Positions 24,073-32,352 of a DNA stretch of 44,070 nt are shown one piece after another. Location of the stretch: the NCBI RefSeq assembly GCF_013141915.1, contig NZ_SROX01000029.1, positions 1 through 44,070 of the forward strand, read 5' to 3'. Source of the DNA: Cupriavidus necator. Lineage in GTDB: Bacteria > Pseudomonadota > Gammaproteobacteria > Burkholderiales > Burkholderiaceae. The position numbers and the translations under genes are program-made. The notes below the pieces were generated by a model that ran no database searches, was not told where the DNA came from, and saw only the letters and a program-made list of their open reading frames with translations. Position 1 is the first letter of the stretch; the number at the start of each line of letters is the position of its first letter.

Positions 24073-24564
24073 TCAGTGTTTGTGCTCGCCGTGGCCGGCC
24101 TGCGCGCCGCTGGCGGCGGCGGGCACCATGCCGCGCACTTCGGCCGTGACCTTCTGTTCGAATACCTTGCCGCCCTGCTCGATCTTCAGCGTGAGGGGCA
24201 CGGTATCGCCGGCCTTGAGCTGGCCCTTCAGGTCCATCAGCATCACGTGGTAGCCGCCCGGCTTCAGCTCGACGTTCTGCATCCTGGGCAGGTCGAGCGA
24301 CTTGACCTGGCGCATGCGCATCACGTTGCCTTCCATCTTCATCTCGTGCAGTTCGGCCGCCGCCATCGGTGACGAGACGCCGAGCAGCTTCGCGTTCTCG
24401 TGCGCGTGCAGCACCATGAAGGCGCCGGAAGCGGTCTGGGTCGGCACCGTGCCGCGCACCCAGGCGTTGCTGACATCGACCTGGGCCAACGCGGCGCCCG
24501 AGGCCAGCGCGGCAGCCACGGCGAAGCTTGCAGCCAGCGCGGCCGAGCGGAATTTGACTTGCAT
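24073..24564 (-). CDS. Periplasmic copper chaperone PCu(A)C
   Basis: A 163-residue exported protein: signal peptide 1-27 (cleavage after ALA), then a cupredoxin-like PCu(A)C domain. The Cu(I) motif H-x10-M-x21-H-x-M is complete (H73, M84, H106, M108), and the C-terminus HGEHKH adds further ligands. PCu(A)C proteins deliver copper to the CuA or CuB site of cytochrome oxidases. ATG at 24564 follows AGGAGAG. It diverges from the RegB-type redox sensor kinase, reminiscent of the senC-regA neighbourhood in Rhodobacter, where a copper chaperone gene also sits by regBA. Confidence 0.94.
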   Translation of the reverse strand: MQVKFRSAALAASFAVAAALASGAALAQVDVSNAWVRGTVPTQTASGAFMVLHAHENAKLLGVSSPMAAAELHEMKMEGNVMRMRQVKSLDLPRMQNVELKPGGYHVMLMDLKGQLKAGDTVPLTLKIEQGGKVFEQKVTAEVRGMVPAAASGAQAGHGEHKH

Positions 24565-24737
24565 GAAAGGCTCTCCTGAAAGCAGACATTAGACCATGGC
24601 CACGCGCCCGCTGCCGGCGCCCCGGGCAGCCGCCCTGCGCGGCGCGCGGCAACGCAACCAGCCAGTCTGGCAGCCGGCGCCGCGGCACGCCAATGCGGCA
24701 AGGTGTCGCACGCGCCGGTGCCCCGGGCCGGCATTGA

Positions 24738-24752
24738 TACACTCGCGCCATG
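24738..24752 (+). promoter_or_regulatory. regB promoter, possibly leaderless
   Basis: TACACT (24738-24743) precedes the ATG at 24750 by six bases and no Shine-Dalgarno is present. Transcription would start at the ATG. Confidence 0.4.
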
Positions 24753-26141
24753 AGCCCCGCCGCAGCCGTGCCCCGCTTGCCTGACTTCCCTTTCCTGTCG
24801 CCCCTGCCGGCGGCCAGTTCGGCACGCCATGGGCAGGTGACGCTGCGCCGGCTGTTCTGGCTCCGCTGGGCGCTGCTGGGCGGACAGGCGCTGACCGTGC
24901 TGGTGTGCGAGCCCATCGCCGGCATCCGCCTGCCCTACGCGCCGCTGCTGGTGGTGCTCGGGCTGCAGGCGCTGTTCAACCTGCTCACCGGACTGCGCCT
25001 GCGCCAGCACACGCGGCGCAACAGCGCGCCCGGCGAGGCCGAACTGATGGGCCAGCTGCTGGTGGACCTGACCGCGCTGTCGGCGATCCTGTTCTATACC
25101 GGCGGCGCGACCAACCCGTTCGTCTCGTTCTACCTGCCGGGGCTGGCCATCGCCGCGGCCATCCTGCCCTGGCGCCAGGTGATTGCGCTGGCACTGTATG
25201 CGCTGGCCTGCTACACGGTGCTGCTGATCGAATACCTGCCGCTGGACCTGCACAACCCGGACAATGCGGTGAACTACCACCTGGCCGGCATGTGGCTGAA
25301 TTTTGTCGCCAGCGCGGTGATGATCGCGCTGTTCGTGGCGCGCCTGTCCGGGGTGCTGCGCCAGCGCGAGGCGCAGCTGAACCTGGCGCGCGAGCAGCTG
25401 CTGCGCGAAGCGCGCGTCGAAGACCTGAACGGCCAGGCCGCCGCGGTCGCGCACGAGATCGGCACGCCGCTGGCCACGCTGGCGGTGATTGCCGGGGAGC
25501 TGCGCGCCGATGCTTCCGACGCCGTCCGCGGCGCCAGCTCCATCAGCGGCTATCTGCCCGACCTGCAGACCATGGAGCAGCAGCTGGCGCTGTGCCGTTC
25601 GACCCTGGCACGGCTGCGCGAAGACCCAGCCACGCTGGCGCCGCAACGCATCGACGGCTGGCTGCCCGCCTTTGCCGAGCGCTGGCAGCTGCGCCATCCC
25701 AATGCCAGCCTGCAGGCCGTGGCCACGCCGGGCGCCGGCGCGCAGGCGGTGGAAACCGCGCGCGTCGGCCAGATCCTGACCATCCTGCTGGACAACGCCG
25801 CGCGCAGCCAGCAGGCCGCCGGGCGCGCCACGCGGCCGCTGCAACTGCAGATCGCCATGGCGCCGGGCAATACCGCGCCGTGGCTGTCGTTCCGCGTCGC
25901 TGACCAGGGCGACGGCATCCCGGACGCGCTGCGCGGCCAGCTTGGCGAAACCCCGGTGGCCAGCCCCCACGGCGGCCAGGGCATCGGGCTGTACCTGGCG
26001 CAAAGCGCCGCCCGCCAGATGGGCGGCGAACTCGCCTGGCATGACCGTCCCGGCGGCGGCACCGTCGCCGAACTGCGCCTGCCCGCGCTCTTCACGCTTT
26101 CCGCAGCGGCGGCTGCCGCCACCATGCCCTCCACCCCATGA
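24750..26141 (+). CDS. regB: Redox sensor histidine kinase, RegB/PrrB (RoxS) type
   Basis: A 463-residue membrane kinase. About six transmembrane segments (35-200) include the quinone-sensing motif GGATNPF (118-124) diagnostic of RegB. The H-box is AAVAHEIGTPL with H235, and C282 (LALCRSTL) sits where RegB has its redox-active cysteine. The ATPase domain has LLDNAARSQQ (N-box), VADQGDGIPD (G1) and HGGQGIGLYLAQS (G2). It probably reports quinone pool redox state and controls energy genes. Its TGA overlaps the ATG of the response regulator. A -10-like box ends six bases before the ATG and there is no ribosome site. Confidence 0.92.
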   Translation: MSPAAAVPRLPDFPFLSPLPAASSARHGQVTLRRLFWLRWALLGGQALTVLVCEPIAGIRLPYAPLLVVLGLQALFNLLTGLRLRQHTRRNSAPGEAELMGQLLVDLTALSAILFYTGGATNPFVSFYLPGLAIAAAILPWRQVIALALYALACYTVLLIEYLPLDLHNPDNAVNYHLAGMWLNFVASAVMIALFVARLSGVLRQREAQLNLAREQLLREARVEDLNGQAAAVAHEIGTPLATLAVIAGELRADASDAVRGASSISGYLPDLQTMEQQLALCRSTLARLREDPATLAPQRIDGWLPAFAERWQLRHPNASLQAVATPGAGAQAVETARVGQILTILLDNAARSQQAAGRATRPLQLQIAMAPGNTAPWLSFRVADQGDGIPDALRGQLGETPVASPHGGQGIGLYLAQSAARQMGGELAWHDRPGGGTVAELRLPALFTLSAAAAAATMPSTP

Positions 26142-26749
26142 CCGATACCCTCACCCCGGTACCCGAGGCCACCGCACCGGCAGGCACGCCCTTCCTGGTA
26201 ATCGACGACGACGAAGTCTTTGCCGGCACGCTGGCGCGCGCGCTGATGCGCCGCGGCTATGCCGTGGCGGTGGCGCACGACGGCCGCGCCGCGCTGGCGC
26301 TGGCGGCGCGCACCGACTTTGCCTACGTCACGCTCGACCTGCACCTGGAGCCGCCGCCCGAGGCCGGCAGCACCGCGCCCGCCGAGTCCGGGCTGCAACT
26401 GGTGGCGCCGCTGCGCCAGGCCCTGCCCGACGCGCGCATCCTGATCCTGACCGGCTACGCCAGCATCGCCACCGCGGTGGCGGCGGTCAAGCAGGGCGCG
26501 GACGAATACCTGGCCAAGCCCGCCAATGTCGATTCGATCCTGACCGCGCTGATGGCGGGCGTGTCTGAAGAGGCGGCGCAGGCCGCGCTGGAAGAACCGG
26601 TGCCGCTGTCGGTGGCGCGGCTGGAATGGGAACATATCCAGCGCGTGCTGGCCGAGCATGGCGGCAACATCTCGGCCACCGCGCGGGCGCTGAACATGCA
26701 CCGGCGCACCTTGCAGCGCAAGCTGGGCAAGCGGCCGGTATCACGCTAG
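26138..26749 (+). CDS. regA: Response regulator, RegA/PrrA (RoxR) type
   Basis: A 203-residue regulator paired with the RegB-type kinase (ATGA overlap). The receiver (15-140) has the acidic pocket D23-D25, phosphoacceptor D67 (YVTLDLHLE), T105 (LILTGYAS) and K127 (YLAKPAN). The C-terminal Fis-type helix-turn-helix, WEHIQRVLAEHGGNISATAR then ALNMHRRTLQRKLGKR, is nearly the RegA consensus. Unusually, about 12 residues (PPPEAGSTAPAE, 72-83) are inserted right after the phosphorylation-site loop, where RegA normally has a short DGSG-like turn. The insert is Pro/Ala-rich and probably a flexible loop. The gene is convergent with a small exported protein gene. Confidence 0.93.
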   Translation: MTDTLTPVPEATAPAGTPFLVIDDDEVFAGTLARALMRRGYAVAVAHDGRAALALAARTDFAYVTLDLHLEPPPEAGSTAPAESGLQLVAPLRQALPDARILILTGYASIATAVAAVKQGADEYLAKPANVDSILTALMAGVSEEAAQAALEEPVPLSVARLEWEHIQRVLAEHGGNISATARALNMHRRTLQRKLGKRPVSR

Positions 26750-26787
26750 CGCAGCAACGCCAGCGGTTCATCTGGCAAAGCGCGGCC

Positions 26788-27099
26788 TCACAGCCGCAAC
26801 TGCACGTGTTCCCAGTCCAGGCCTTCGCCGACCTCGGCCGTGTCGCCCTGCGCGACGATGCGCATGGCATCGCCGGCATGCCGGTCCGACAGCGAGAAAA
26901 GCGCGCCGGCATCGAGGGCCAGTGTCGCGGCGGCGGCGGTGGCAACCCCGCGCGCATGGGCCGGCGTGGCCTGCACAGCTTCGGCCGCCTGCGCCGAAGG
27001 CATCGCGGGACGGATGCAAAGGAATGCCGTGGCCGCAGCCAGGGCGGCCAGCAGGCCTGCGGTGGCGAGCACCACGCGGCGGGTCTTGTAGTTGACCAT
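26788..27099 (-). CDS. Small exported protein, hypothetical
   Basis: A 103-residue protein with an N-terminal hydrophobic segment (residues 8-30) after a short positive start, which may be a signal peptide (SAQAAEA) or a membrane anchor. The rest is Ala-rich with a C-terminal segment ending GLDWEHVQLRL. The AGGAGA site 4 bases before the ATG at 27099 is one of the best in the window, which argues that it is real. I do not recognise a family. It is convergent with regA, 38 bases away. An in-frame upstream extension to 27192 is less likely. Confidence 0.65.
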   Translation of the reverse strand: MVNYKTRRVVLATAGLLAALAAATAFLCIRPAMPSAQAAEAVQATPAHARGVATAAAATLALDAGALFSLSDRHAGDAMRIVAQGDTAEVGEGLDWEHVQLRL

Positions 27100-27262
27100 T
27101 GATTTCTCCTGCCAGTGGGTTGAGTAAGATGCGGTGGCTCCCGCACCGGTCAATCGACCGTCAAGGTGCGCAAGGGTCGCATCGCCCGGCAACGCCGGCC
27201 AGCGGGCTTACCAATGCTTACGATGGTTACCGGGATGTGGCAGGCCAAACCTCACGGACATG

Positions 27263-27287
27263 AAAAAGGCGCACCGTGGTGCGCCTT
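27263..27287 (-). terminator. hslU terminator
   Basis: On the minus strand a 10-bp perfect stem (AAGGCGCACC/GGTGCGCCTT, 27266-27287) is followed by a five-U tract (27263-27267). It lies 22 bases after the hslU stop. Confidence 0.85.
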
Positions 27288-27308
27288 GCGTTTCGCATGC
27301 TGCGGGCT

Positions 27309-28640
27309 TTACAGCACGTAGCGCGACAGATCCTCGTTGCCGGCCAGGTCGCCCAGCCGCTCTTCCACATACGCCGCATCGATCGTCACGGTTTCGCCCG
27401 ACGACTTGGTGGCGTGGAACGACAGGTCCTCGAGCAAGCGCTCCATCACCGTGTAGAGCCGGCGCGCGCCGATATTCTCGACCTTCTCGTTGACCGAGAA
27501 CGCAATCTCGGCAAGCCGGCGGATGCCGTCCGGCGCGAACACCAGGCTCACCTCTTCCGTGTTGAGCAGGGCCTGGTACTGCTTGGTCAGGCTCGCATCG
27601 GTCTGCGTCAGGATGGCCTCGAAATCCTGCACCGACAGCGATTCCAGTTCCACGCGGATCGGGAAGCGGCCCTGCAGCTCGGGGATCAGGTCGCTCGGCT
27701 TGGACAGGTGGAACGCGCCCGAGGCGATGAACAGGATGTGGTCGGTCTTGATCATCCCGTACTTGGTATTCACCGTGGTGCCCTCGACCAGCGGCAGCAG
27801 GTCGCGCTGCACGCCCTGGCGCGAGACCTCGCCGCCGCCGATATCGCTGCGGCTGGCAATCTTGTCGATCTCGTCCAGGAACACAATGCCGTTCTGCTCG
27901 ACATTGGCGATGGCCTTGTGCTTGAGTTCCTCGTCGTTGACCAGCTTGGCGGCCTCTTCGTCGATCAGCAGCTTGAAGGCTTCCTTGACCTTCATCTTGC
28001 GGCGCGCCTTCTTGCCCTGGCCCAGGCCGGCGAACATGGTGCGGATCTGCTCGGTCATGTCTTCCATGCCCGGCGGGCCCATGATGTCCATGCTGGGCAT
28101 GCCGGCCGAGACCTCGAGCTCGATGTCCTTGTCGTCGAGTTGGCCTTCGCGCAGCTTCTTGCGAAACACCTGGCGCGTGTTGGAATCCTTCTCTTCCGGC
28201 TGCGAAAAGCCGATATCACGCGGCGGCGGCAGCAGCACGTCGAGCAACCGGTCTTCGGCGGCATCCTCGGCCTTGGTGCGCACCTTCTTCATCTCGGATT
28301 CGCGGGTCTGCTTGATCGCCATCTCGGCCAGGTCGCGCACGATGGTGTCGACGTCGCGGCCGACATAGCCCACCTCGGTGAACTTGGTCGCCTCGATCTT
28401 GATGAAGGGCGCGTCGGCCAGCTTGGCCAGGCGGCGCGCGATCTCGGTCTTGCCGACACCGGTCGGACCGATCATCAGGATGTTCTTGGGGGTGATTTCC
28501 TGGCGCAGCGGCTCGGCCACCTGCTGGCGGCGCCAGCGGTTGCGCAGCGCCACCGCCACGGCCTTCTTGGCCTTGTTCTGGCCGATGATGTGCTTGTCGA
28601 GTTCGGAAACGATTTCCGACGGGGTCATGGTGTGCGACAT
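27309..28640 (-). CDS. hslU: HslU, ATPase subunit of the HslUV protease
   Basis: HslU is the AAA+ unfoldase that feeds proteins to HslV. The 443 residues show Walker A GPTGVGKT (58-65), the pore loop GYVGRDVD, the long I-domain (about 105-245), Walker B IVFLDEIDKI and the C-terminal tail ending DLSRYVL that activates HslV. The ATG is at 28640. It follows hslV by 52 bases on the same strand, and the pair is closed by a strong terminator. The sequence is orthodox in every motif; no sigma-32-type promoter was identified with confidence upstream of hslV. Confidence 0.98.
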   Translation of the reverse strand: MSHTMTPSEIVSELDKHIIGQNKAKKAVAVALRNRWRRQQVAEPLRQEITPKNILMIGPTGVGKTEIARRLAKLADAPFIKIEATKFTEVGYVGRDVDTIVRDLAEMAIKQTRESEMKKVRTKAEDAAEDRLLDVLLPPPRDIGFSQPEEKDSNTRQVFRKKLREGQLDDKDIELEVSAGMPSMDIMGPPGMEDMTEQIRTMFAGLGQGKKARRKMKVKEAFKLLIDEEAAKLVNDEELKHKAIANVEQNGIVFLDEIDKIASRSDIGGGEVSRQGVQRDLLPLVEGTTVNTKYGMIKTDHILFIASGAFHLSKPSDLIPELQGRFPIRVELESLSVQDFEAILTQTDASLTKQYQALLNTEEVSLVFAPDGIRRLAEIAFSVNEKVENIGARRLYTVMERLLEDLSFHATKSSGETVTIDAAYVEERLGDLAGNEDLSRYVL

Positions 28641-28692
28641 GGTATCCGTTCAGTTAGGCGCGGCAGGCTTGCGGGCCCGAGGCCGGCCTCGC

Positions 28693-29229
28693 TTATTCCA
28701 GCGTCTCGATGACGAAGTTGGTGTTGGTGTAGATGCAGAGCTCGCCGGCGATGGTCAGCGCCTTCTCGACCACGTCTTTGGGCGGCAGTTCGGTGTTCTC
28801 CACCAGCGCCTTGGCGGCCGACTGCGCATACGCGCCGCCCGAGCCGATCGCGGCGATGCCGCCTTCGGGGTCGAGCACGTCGCCGTTGCCGGTGATGACC
28901 AGCGTGGTGTCGCGGTCGGCGGTGATCAGCATGGCCTCGAGCCGGCGCAGCGCGCGGTCCGAGCGCCAGTCCTTGGCGAGGTCGACCGCGGCGCGCGTCA
29001 GGTTGCCCTGGTATTTCTCCAGCTTGGCTTCGAAGCGGTCCAGCAGCGAGAAGGCGTCGGCGGTGCTGCCGGCAAACCCGACCAGCACCTTGCCGTTGTA
29101 GATGCGGCGCACCTTGCGCGCGGTGCCCTTCATCACGATATTGCCGAGCGTGACCTGGCCATCACCGCCCAGCGCGACCTGATTGCCGCGGCGGACGCTG
29201 ACGATGGTAGTGCCGTGATACTGTTCCAT
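28693..29229 (-). CDS. hslV: HslV, peptidase subunit of the HslUV protease
   Basis: HslV is the N-terminal threonine peptidase forming two stacked hexamers. The 178-residue precursor starts MEQYHG and is expected to be cut before TTIVSVRRG, giving Thr7 as the nucleophile. VALGGDGQVTLG, FAGSTADAF and GSGGAYAQSAA are family blocks. The ATG at 29229 gives the usual short propeptide. It is first in the hslVU operon, with a 230-base gap upstream that holds the terminator of the next minus-strand gene. Confidence 0.98.
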   Translation of the reverse strand: MEQYHGTTIVSVRRGNQVALGGDGQVTLGNIVMKGTARKVRRIYNGKVLVGFAGSTADAFSLLDRFEAKLEKYQGNLTRAAVDLAKDWRSDRALRRLEAMLITADRDTTLVITGNGDVLDPEGGIAAIGSGGAYAQSAAKALVENTELPPKDVVEKALTIAGELCIYTNTNFVIETLE

Positions 29230-29371
29230 GGTGGCTTCCGTGAATATGTCAGGACCGTAGTTGGCGACGGCCCCGCCCGGTTTCAAGCCCTATCGCGCGC
29301 CTGGGGCGCCGTGGCAAGTCTGACCAATATAGGACGCCCGCCGAGCCGCTGCCGGCGCCGTCACGGAAAAC

Positions 29372-29400
29372 AAAAAGGGCCATGCGCAACCGCATGGCCC
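29372..29400 (-). terminator. Terminator of the Bug/TctC gene
   Basis: On the minus strand a perfect 10-bp stem (GGGCCATGCG/CGCATGGCCC, 29377-29400, loop of 4) is followed by five U (29372-29376). It lies after the solute-binding protein gene that ends at 29462. Confidence 0.87.
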
Positions 29401-29461
29401 CCGGGGCGAACGCCGGTCATTTGCCGGCGCGCCGCATGAATCACTCCACCGAATGCCCTGA

Positions 29462-30448
29462 TCAGTCCGCGTACACGCCGGCCTTCTTGATGACCGGGGT
29501 CCACTTGTTGATCTCGGCGCCCAGATAGGTGCGCAGCGATTCCGGCGTGGCGCGCTGCGCCGGCACGGCCTCGGCGCCCAGCTCGGCCATCTTGGCGCGG
29601 AAGGTCGGGTCGGCCACGGCCTTCTGCAGCGCGGCCGAAAGCTTGTCGATCACCGGCTTGGGCGTGCCCTTGGGCGCGTACATGGCGTGCCAGACCTTCA
29701 CTTCGATACCGGGCAGGCCCTGCTCGGCCGCGGTCGGGATGTCCTTGAACGCTTCCACGCGGCGTGCCTGCATGGCCGCGTACGGCTTGACCGAATGGGC
29801 CTTGAGATGGCCGGCGAGATTGGTGGTCTGGTCGCACAACAGGTTGACCTGGCCGCCGAGGATATCGGTCAGCGCGGGCGCGGCGCCCTTGTACGGCACG
29901 GTGGTCAGCTCGGTCTGGATCGCGCTCTGGAACAGCAGGCCGCACAGGTGCGAGGCCGAGCCGATGCCGGCGTTGGCCAGCGACAGCTTGCTGGCGTTGG
30001 CCTTGAGGTACGGCAGCAATTCCTTGAAAGTGTTCGGCGGCAGCGACTTGTTGCCGACCAGGATCATCGGCACGTCGGCGATCTCGCCGACCATCTCGAA
30101 GTCCTTGAGCGGATCGAAGCCCAGGTTGCGGTACAACGCCGGGGCCGTGGCCATGCCGATATGGTGGATCAGGATGGTGTGCCCGTCGTTCTTGGACTGG
30201 GCCACCTTCTTGGCGCCGATGGTGCCGCCGGCGCCGCCGAGGTTCTCGATCACGATGGTCGAGCCCAGGTGCTTGGACATGATCGCGGTCAGCTCGCGCG
30301 CGACCTTGTCGGTCGGGCCGCCCGCCGCGAACGGCACCACCGCCGATACCGGCTTGCCGCCCGGATATTCCTGGGCGTACGCGCCCGTTGCCACGCCCAT
30401 CGCGCTGACTGCCATAGCGGCCGCGACCATCTTTGCCACGAATTTCAT
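29462..30448 (-). CDS. Bug/TctC-family tripartite tricarboxylate transporter substrate-binding protein
   Basis: A 328-residue periplasmic solute-binding protein. A signal peptide (1-25, ATGAYA-QE) is followed by the Bug motifs: VSAVVPFAAGGPTDKVAR near the N-terminus, IENLGGAGGTIGAKKV, and VPYKGAAPALTDILGGQV. Bug proteins are hugely expanded in Cupriavidus and Bordetella and bind small carboxylates or amides; the membrane partners TctA/TctB are not here, so it is an orphan receptor. ATG at 30448 follows AGGAG. The two-residue acid contacts are not specific enough to name a ligand. Confidence 0.93.
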   Translation of the reverse strand: MKFVAKMVAAAMAVSAMGVATGAYAQEYPGGKPVSAVVPFAAGGPTDKVARELTAIMSKHLGSTIVIENLGGAGGTIGAKKVAQSKNDGHTILIHHIGMATAPALYRNLGFDPLKDFEMVGEIADVPMILVGNKSLPPNTFKELLPYLKANASKLSLANAGIGSASHLCGLLFQSAIQTELTTVPYKGAAPALTDILGGQVNLLCDQTTNLAGHLKAHSVKPYAAMQARRVEAFKDIPTAAEQGLPGIEVKVWHAMYAPKGTPKPVIDKLSAALQKAVADPTFRAKMAELGAEAVPAQRATPESLRTYLGAEINKWTPVIKKAGVYAD

Positions 30449-30735
30449 GCTTTCTTCTCCTGATTCCCTGTAATACCCGTCTGCAATGCGTTGCCGCCGG
30501 CCCGCCCGCCTGTGGCGGGACGCTGCTGGCGCGCGCTCTGGGCCGCGCTTCGACCATGCCGGCCGGCATCGCTGCCCCGCCGTAAACGGCAAGGGCGGGG
30601 ATTGATGTTAGCAACAGCAGACAATAGCGAGGTATAGGGGCTAACCCGCCTGCAATCCGCGGCATATGGCCGGAAACAGGGAAAATATGGCAGCCAATCT
30701 CCCCAACGGCATGCGCAGGCGACAGCCGGCACCGG

Positions 30736-31635
30736 CTAGCGGAAGAAATCGAGCATTTCCTCCAGCAGCGGGTCAGGGGCTTCTTCTGGGATGTAGTGGC
30801 CGCAGGGCAACGCGCGTCCGCTCACGTCGGTCGCCGCTTCCTGCCACAGCGCCAGCGGCTCGAAGCAGCGCGCCACCACGCCGTGCTCGCCCCACAGCAC
30901 GCGCAGCGGCAGCGCCAGGCGGCGCCCGGCTTCGCGGTCGGCGCGGTCGTGCTCCAGGTCGATGGTGGCGGCGGCGCGGTAGTCCTCGCACATCGCGTGC
31001 ACGCGGGCCGGATCGCGCATCGCTGCGGTGTAGGCCGCCATCGCGTCGGGAGCGAACGCCGCCAGGCCGGCGTGGCGCAGGCCCATCAGCTTCTGGATGT
31101 AGAAATCCGGCTCGGCGTTGATCAGCGTTTCGGGGAACGGCGTCGGCTGGATCAGGAAGAACCAGTGCCAGTAGGCGGCGGCAAAGGCCATGCTGGTGCG
31201 CTCATACATGGCCAGCGTGGGCGCGATGTCGAGCAGCATGGCGCGCGTGATGGCCTCGGGATGGTCCATGCACAGCCGGTGCGAGACCCGCGCGCCGCGG
31301 TCGTGGCCGCACAGCGCAAAGCGCGGGAAGCCAAGCGCCGCCATCAGCGCCACCTGGTCCTGCGCCATGGTGCGCTTGCTGTAGCGCTCATGCCCGGCAT
31401 TGCCGGCCGGCGCCGAACTGCTGCCGTAGCCGCGCAGGTCGGTGGCGATCACCGTGAAGTGGTCGGACAGCGCGGGCGCGACCCGGTGCCAGATCAGGTG
31501 GCTTTGCGGATGGCCATGCAACAGCAGCAGCGGCGGCCCCGAGCCGCCCCGCACCCCAGCGATCTCGACCTCGCCGACCTGCTGCCGGAACGGTTCGAAA
31601 TTCGGGAACAGCAGCGCGCTCGCGTCATTCAGCAT
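30736..31635 (-). CDS. Fluoroacetate/haloacetate dehalogenase-like alpha/beta hydrolase
   Basis: A 299-residue hydrolase whose visible residues line up with those of fluoroacetate dehalogenase (RPA1163 type): nucleophile D112 in CGHDRGARV, carboxylate-binding R113 and R116, halide pocket H157, W158 and Y219, acid D136 and base H280 (CGHYIPEE). HGHPQSHLIW carries the oxyanion region. That full set is rarely kept in simple epoxide hydrolases, so C-F or C-Cl bond cleavage of haloacetates is plausible, though unproven. It is divergent from the Zur-like gene with a 104-base gap. It has no obvious functional link to either neighbour. Confidence 0.85.
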   Translation of the reverse strand: MLNDASALLFPNFEPFRQQVGEVEIAGVRGGSGPPLLLLHGHPQSHLIWHRVAPALSDHFTVIATDLRGYGSSSAPAGNAGHERYSKRTMAQDQVALMAALGFPRFALCGHDRGARVSHRLCMDHPEAITRAMLLDIAPTLAMYERTSMAFAAAYWHWFFLIQPTPFPETLINAEPDFYIQKLMGLRHAGLAAFAPDAMAAYTAAMRDPARVHAMCEDYRAAATIDLEHDRADREAGRRLALPLRVLWGEHGVVARCFEPLALWQEAATDVSGRALPCGHYIPEEAPDPLLEEMLDFFR

Positions 31636-31695
31636 GGGGGTCTCCGCTTAGTGGTCCAGTGCCGATCATAGGCGCAATCCGCCGCCCCGGCTGAC

Positions 31696-31733
31696 GCAAC
31701 TGAATTGCATCAACCGGAGTGCTATGGTTAAAT
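31696..31733 (+). promoter_or_regulatory. zur promoter with candidate operator
   Basis: GCAACTGAATTGC (31696-31708), in a wider imperfect dyad from TGAC to ATCA (31692-31712), overlaps the -35 TTGCAT (31705-31710); a 17-base spacer leads to TTAAAT (31728-31733). The ATG at 31740 is six bases further, with no ribosome site. The dyad resembles GCAACCTTGTTGC before the second cobW gene (34649-34661), suggesting a shared regulator, probably Zur itself. Confidence 0.45.
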
Positions 31734-31739
31734 CCGGCC

Positions 31740-32276
31740 ATGACCCGTCCCAGTCCGGACCGGCCGGCCCTGGCGCCGGAACCGGCAATCCCGACCCCGG
31801 CGGCCCAGGAGGCCGCCCATGAGCGCCTGCGCCAGCTGGGCGCACGCGTGACCCAGCCACGACTGTGCATCCTGGCCTGCCTGATCGGCAGCGATGAGGC
31901 GCTGACGCACCAGGCCGTGATCGACCGGCTGCCCGATGCCGGCGAGACCATCGACCGCGTTACCGTCTACCGCGTGCTGGACTGGCTGGTGGACCAGGGC
32001 GTGGCGCAGAAGCGCGCCGGCAACGACCGCGTGTTCCGCTTCAGCCTGGTCGAGCACGAGGCCGCGCGCGCGCAGGAGCATCGCCAGCACAGCCATTTCC
32101 ACTGCACACGCTGCGACCGCACCTTCTGCCTCGACGATGCCGGCACGCCGGCGCAGCCAGCCGCGCCGCGCGTGCCCAGCGGCTTTGCCATCGAACATGT
32201 CGAACTGACCGTGAACGGGGTCTGCGCCGAATGCGGCAAGCGGCCGCCGGCCGCGCCCCGCGGCGCTTCGCACTGA
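31740..32276 (+). CDS. zur: Fur-family regulator, probable zinc repressor Zur
   Basis: A 178-residue Fur-superfamily protein. The winged helix (about 30-90) reads VTQPRLCILACL ... TIDRVTVYRVLDWLVDQGV; the dimer domain has HSHFHCTRCDRTFCLDD and a C-terminal VCAECGK, giving two CxxC-type pairs for a structural zinc and a His-rich regulatory site. The 178 residues include a Pro/Ala-rich N-terminal tail and insert (about 125-135). The COG0523 GTPases and ZnuD-like receptor downstream make Zur far more likely than Fur or PerR. The start at 31740 lacks a ribosome site and may be leaderless. cobW follows after 76 bases. Confidence 0.85.
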   Translation: MTRPSPDRPALAPEPAIPTPAAQEAAHERLRQLGARVTQPRLCILACLIGSDEALTHQAVIDRLPDAGETIDRVTVYRVLDWLVDQGVAQKRAGNDRVFRFSLVEHEAARAQEHRQHSHFHCTRCDRTFCLDDAGTPAQPAAPRVPSGFAIEHVELTVNGVCAECGKRPPAAPRGASH

Positions 32277-32352
32277 ATGGTCCACGAAACGGTCCACCGC
32301 ACAGCCCGCGGGCGGACCCCCTGAACGCTTTCTCTCATCCCGGAGAATAACA

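Noticed and set aside
27276..28712. A 478-codon open frame on the plus strand
   Set aside because: It mirrors hslU; the composition (His, Leu, Gly, Asp) is that of an antisense codon shadow.
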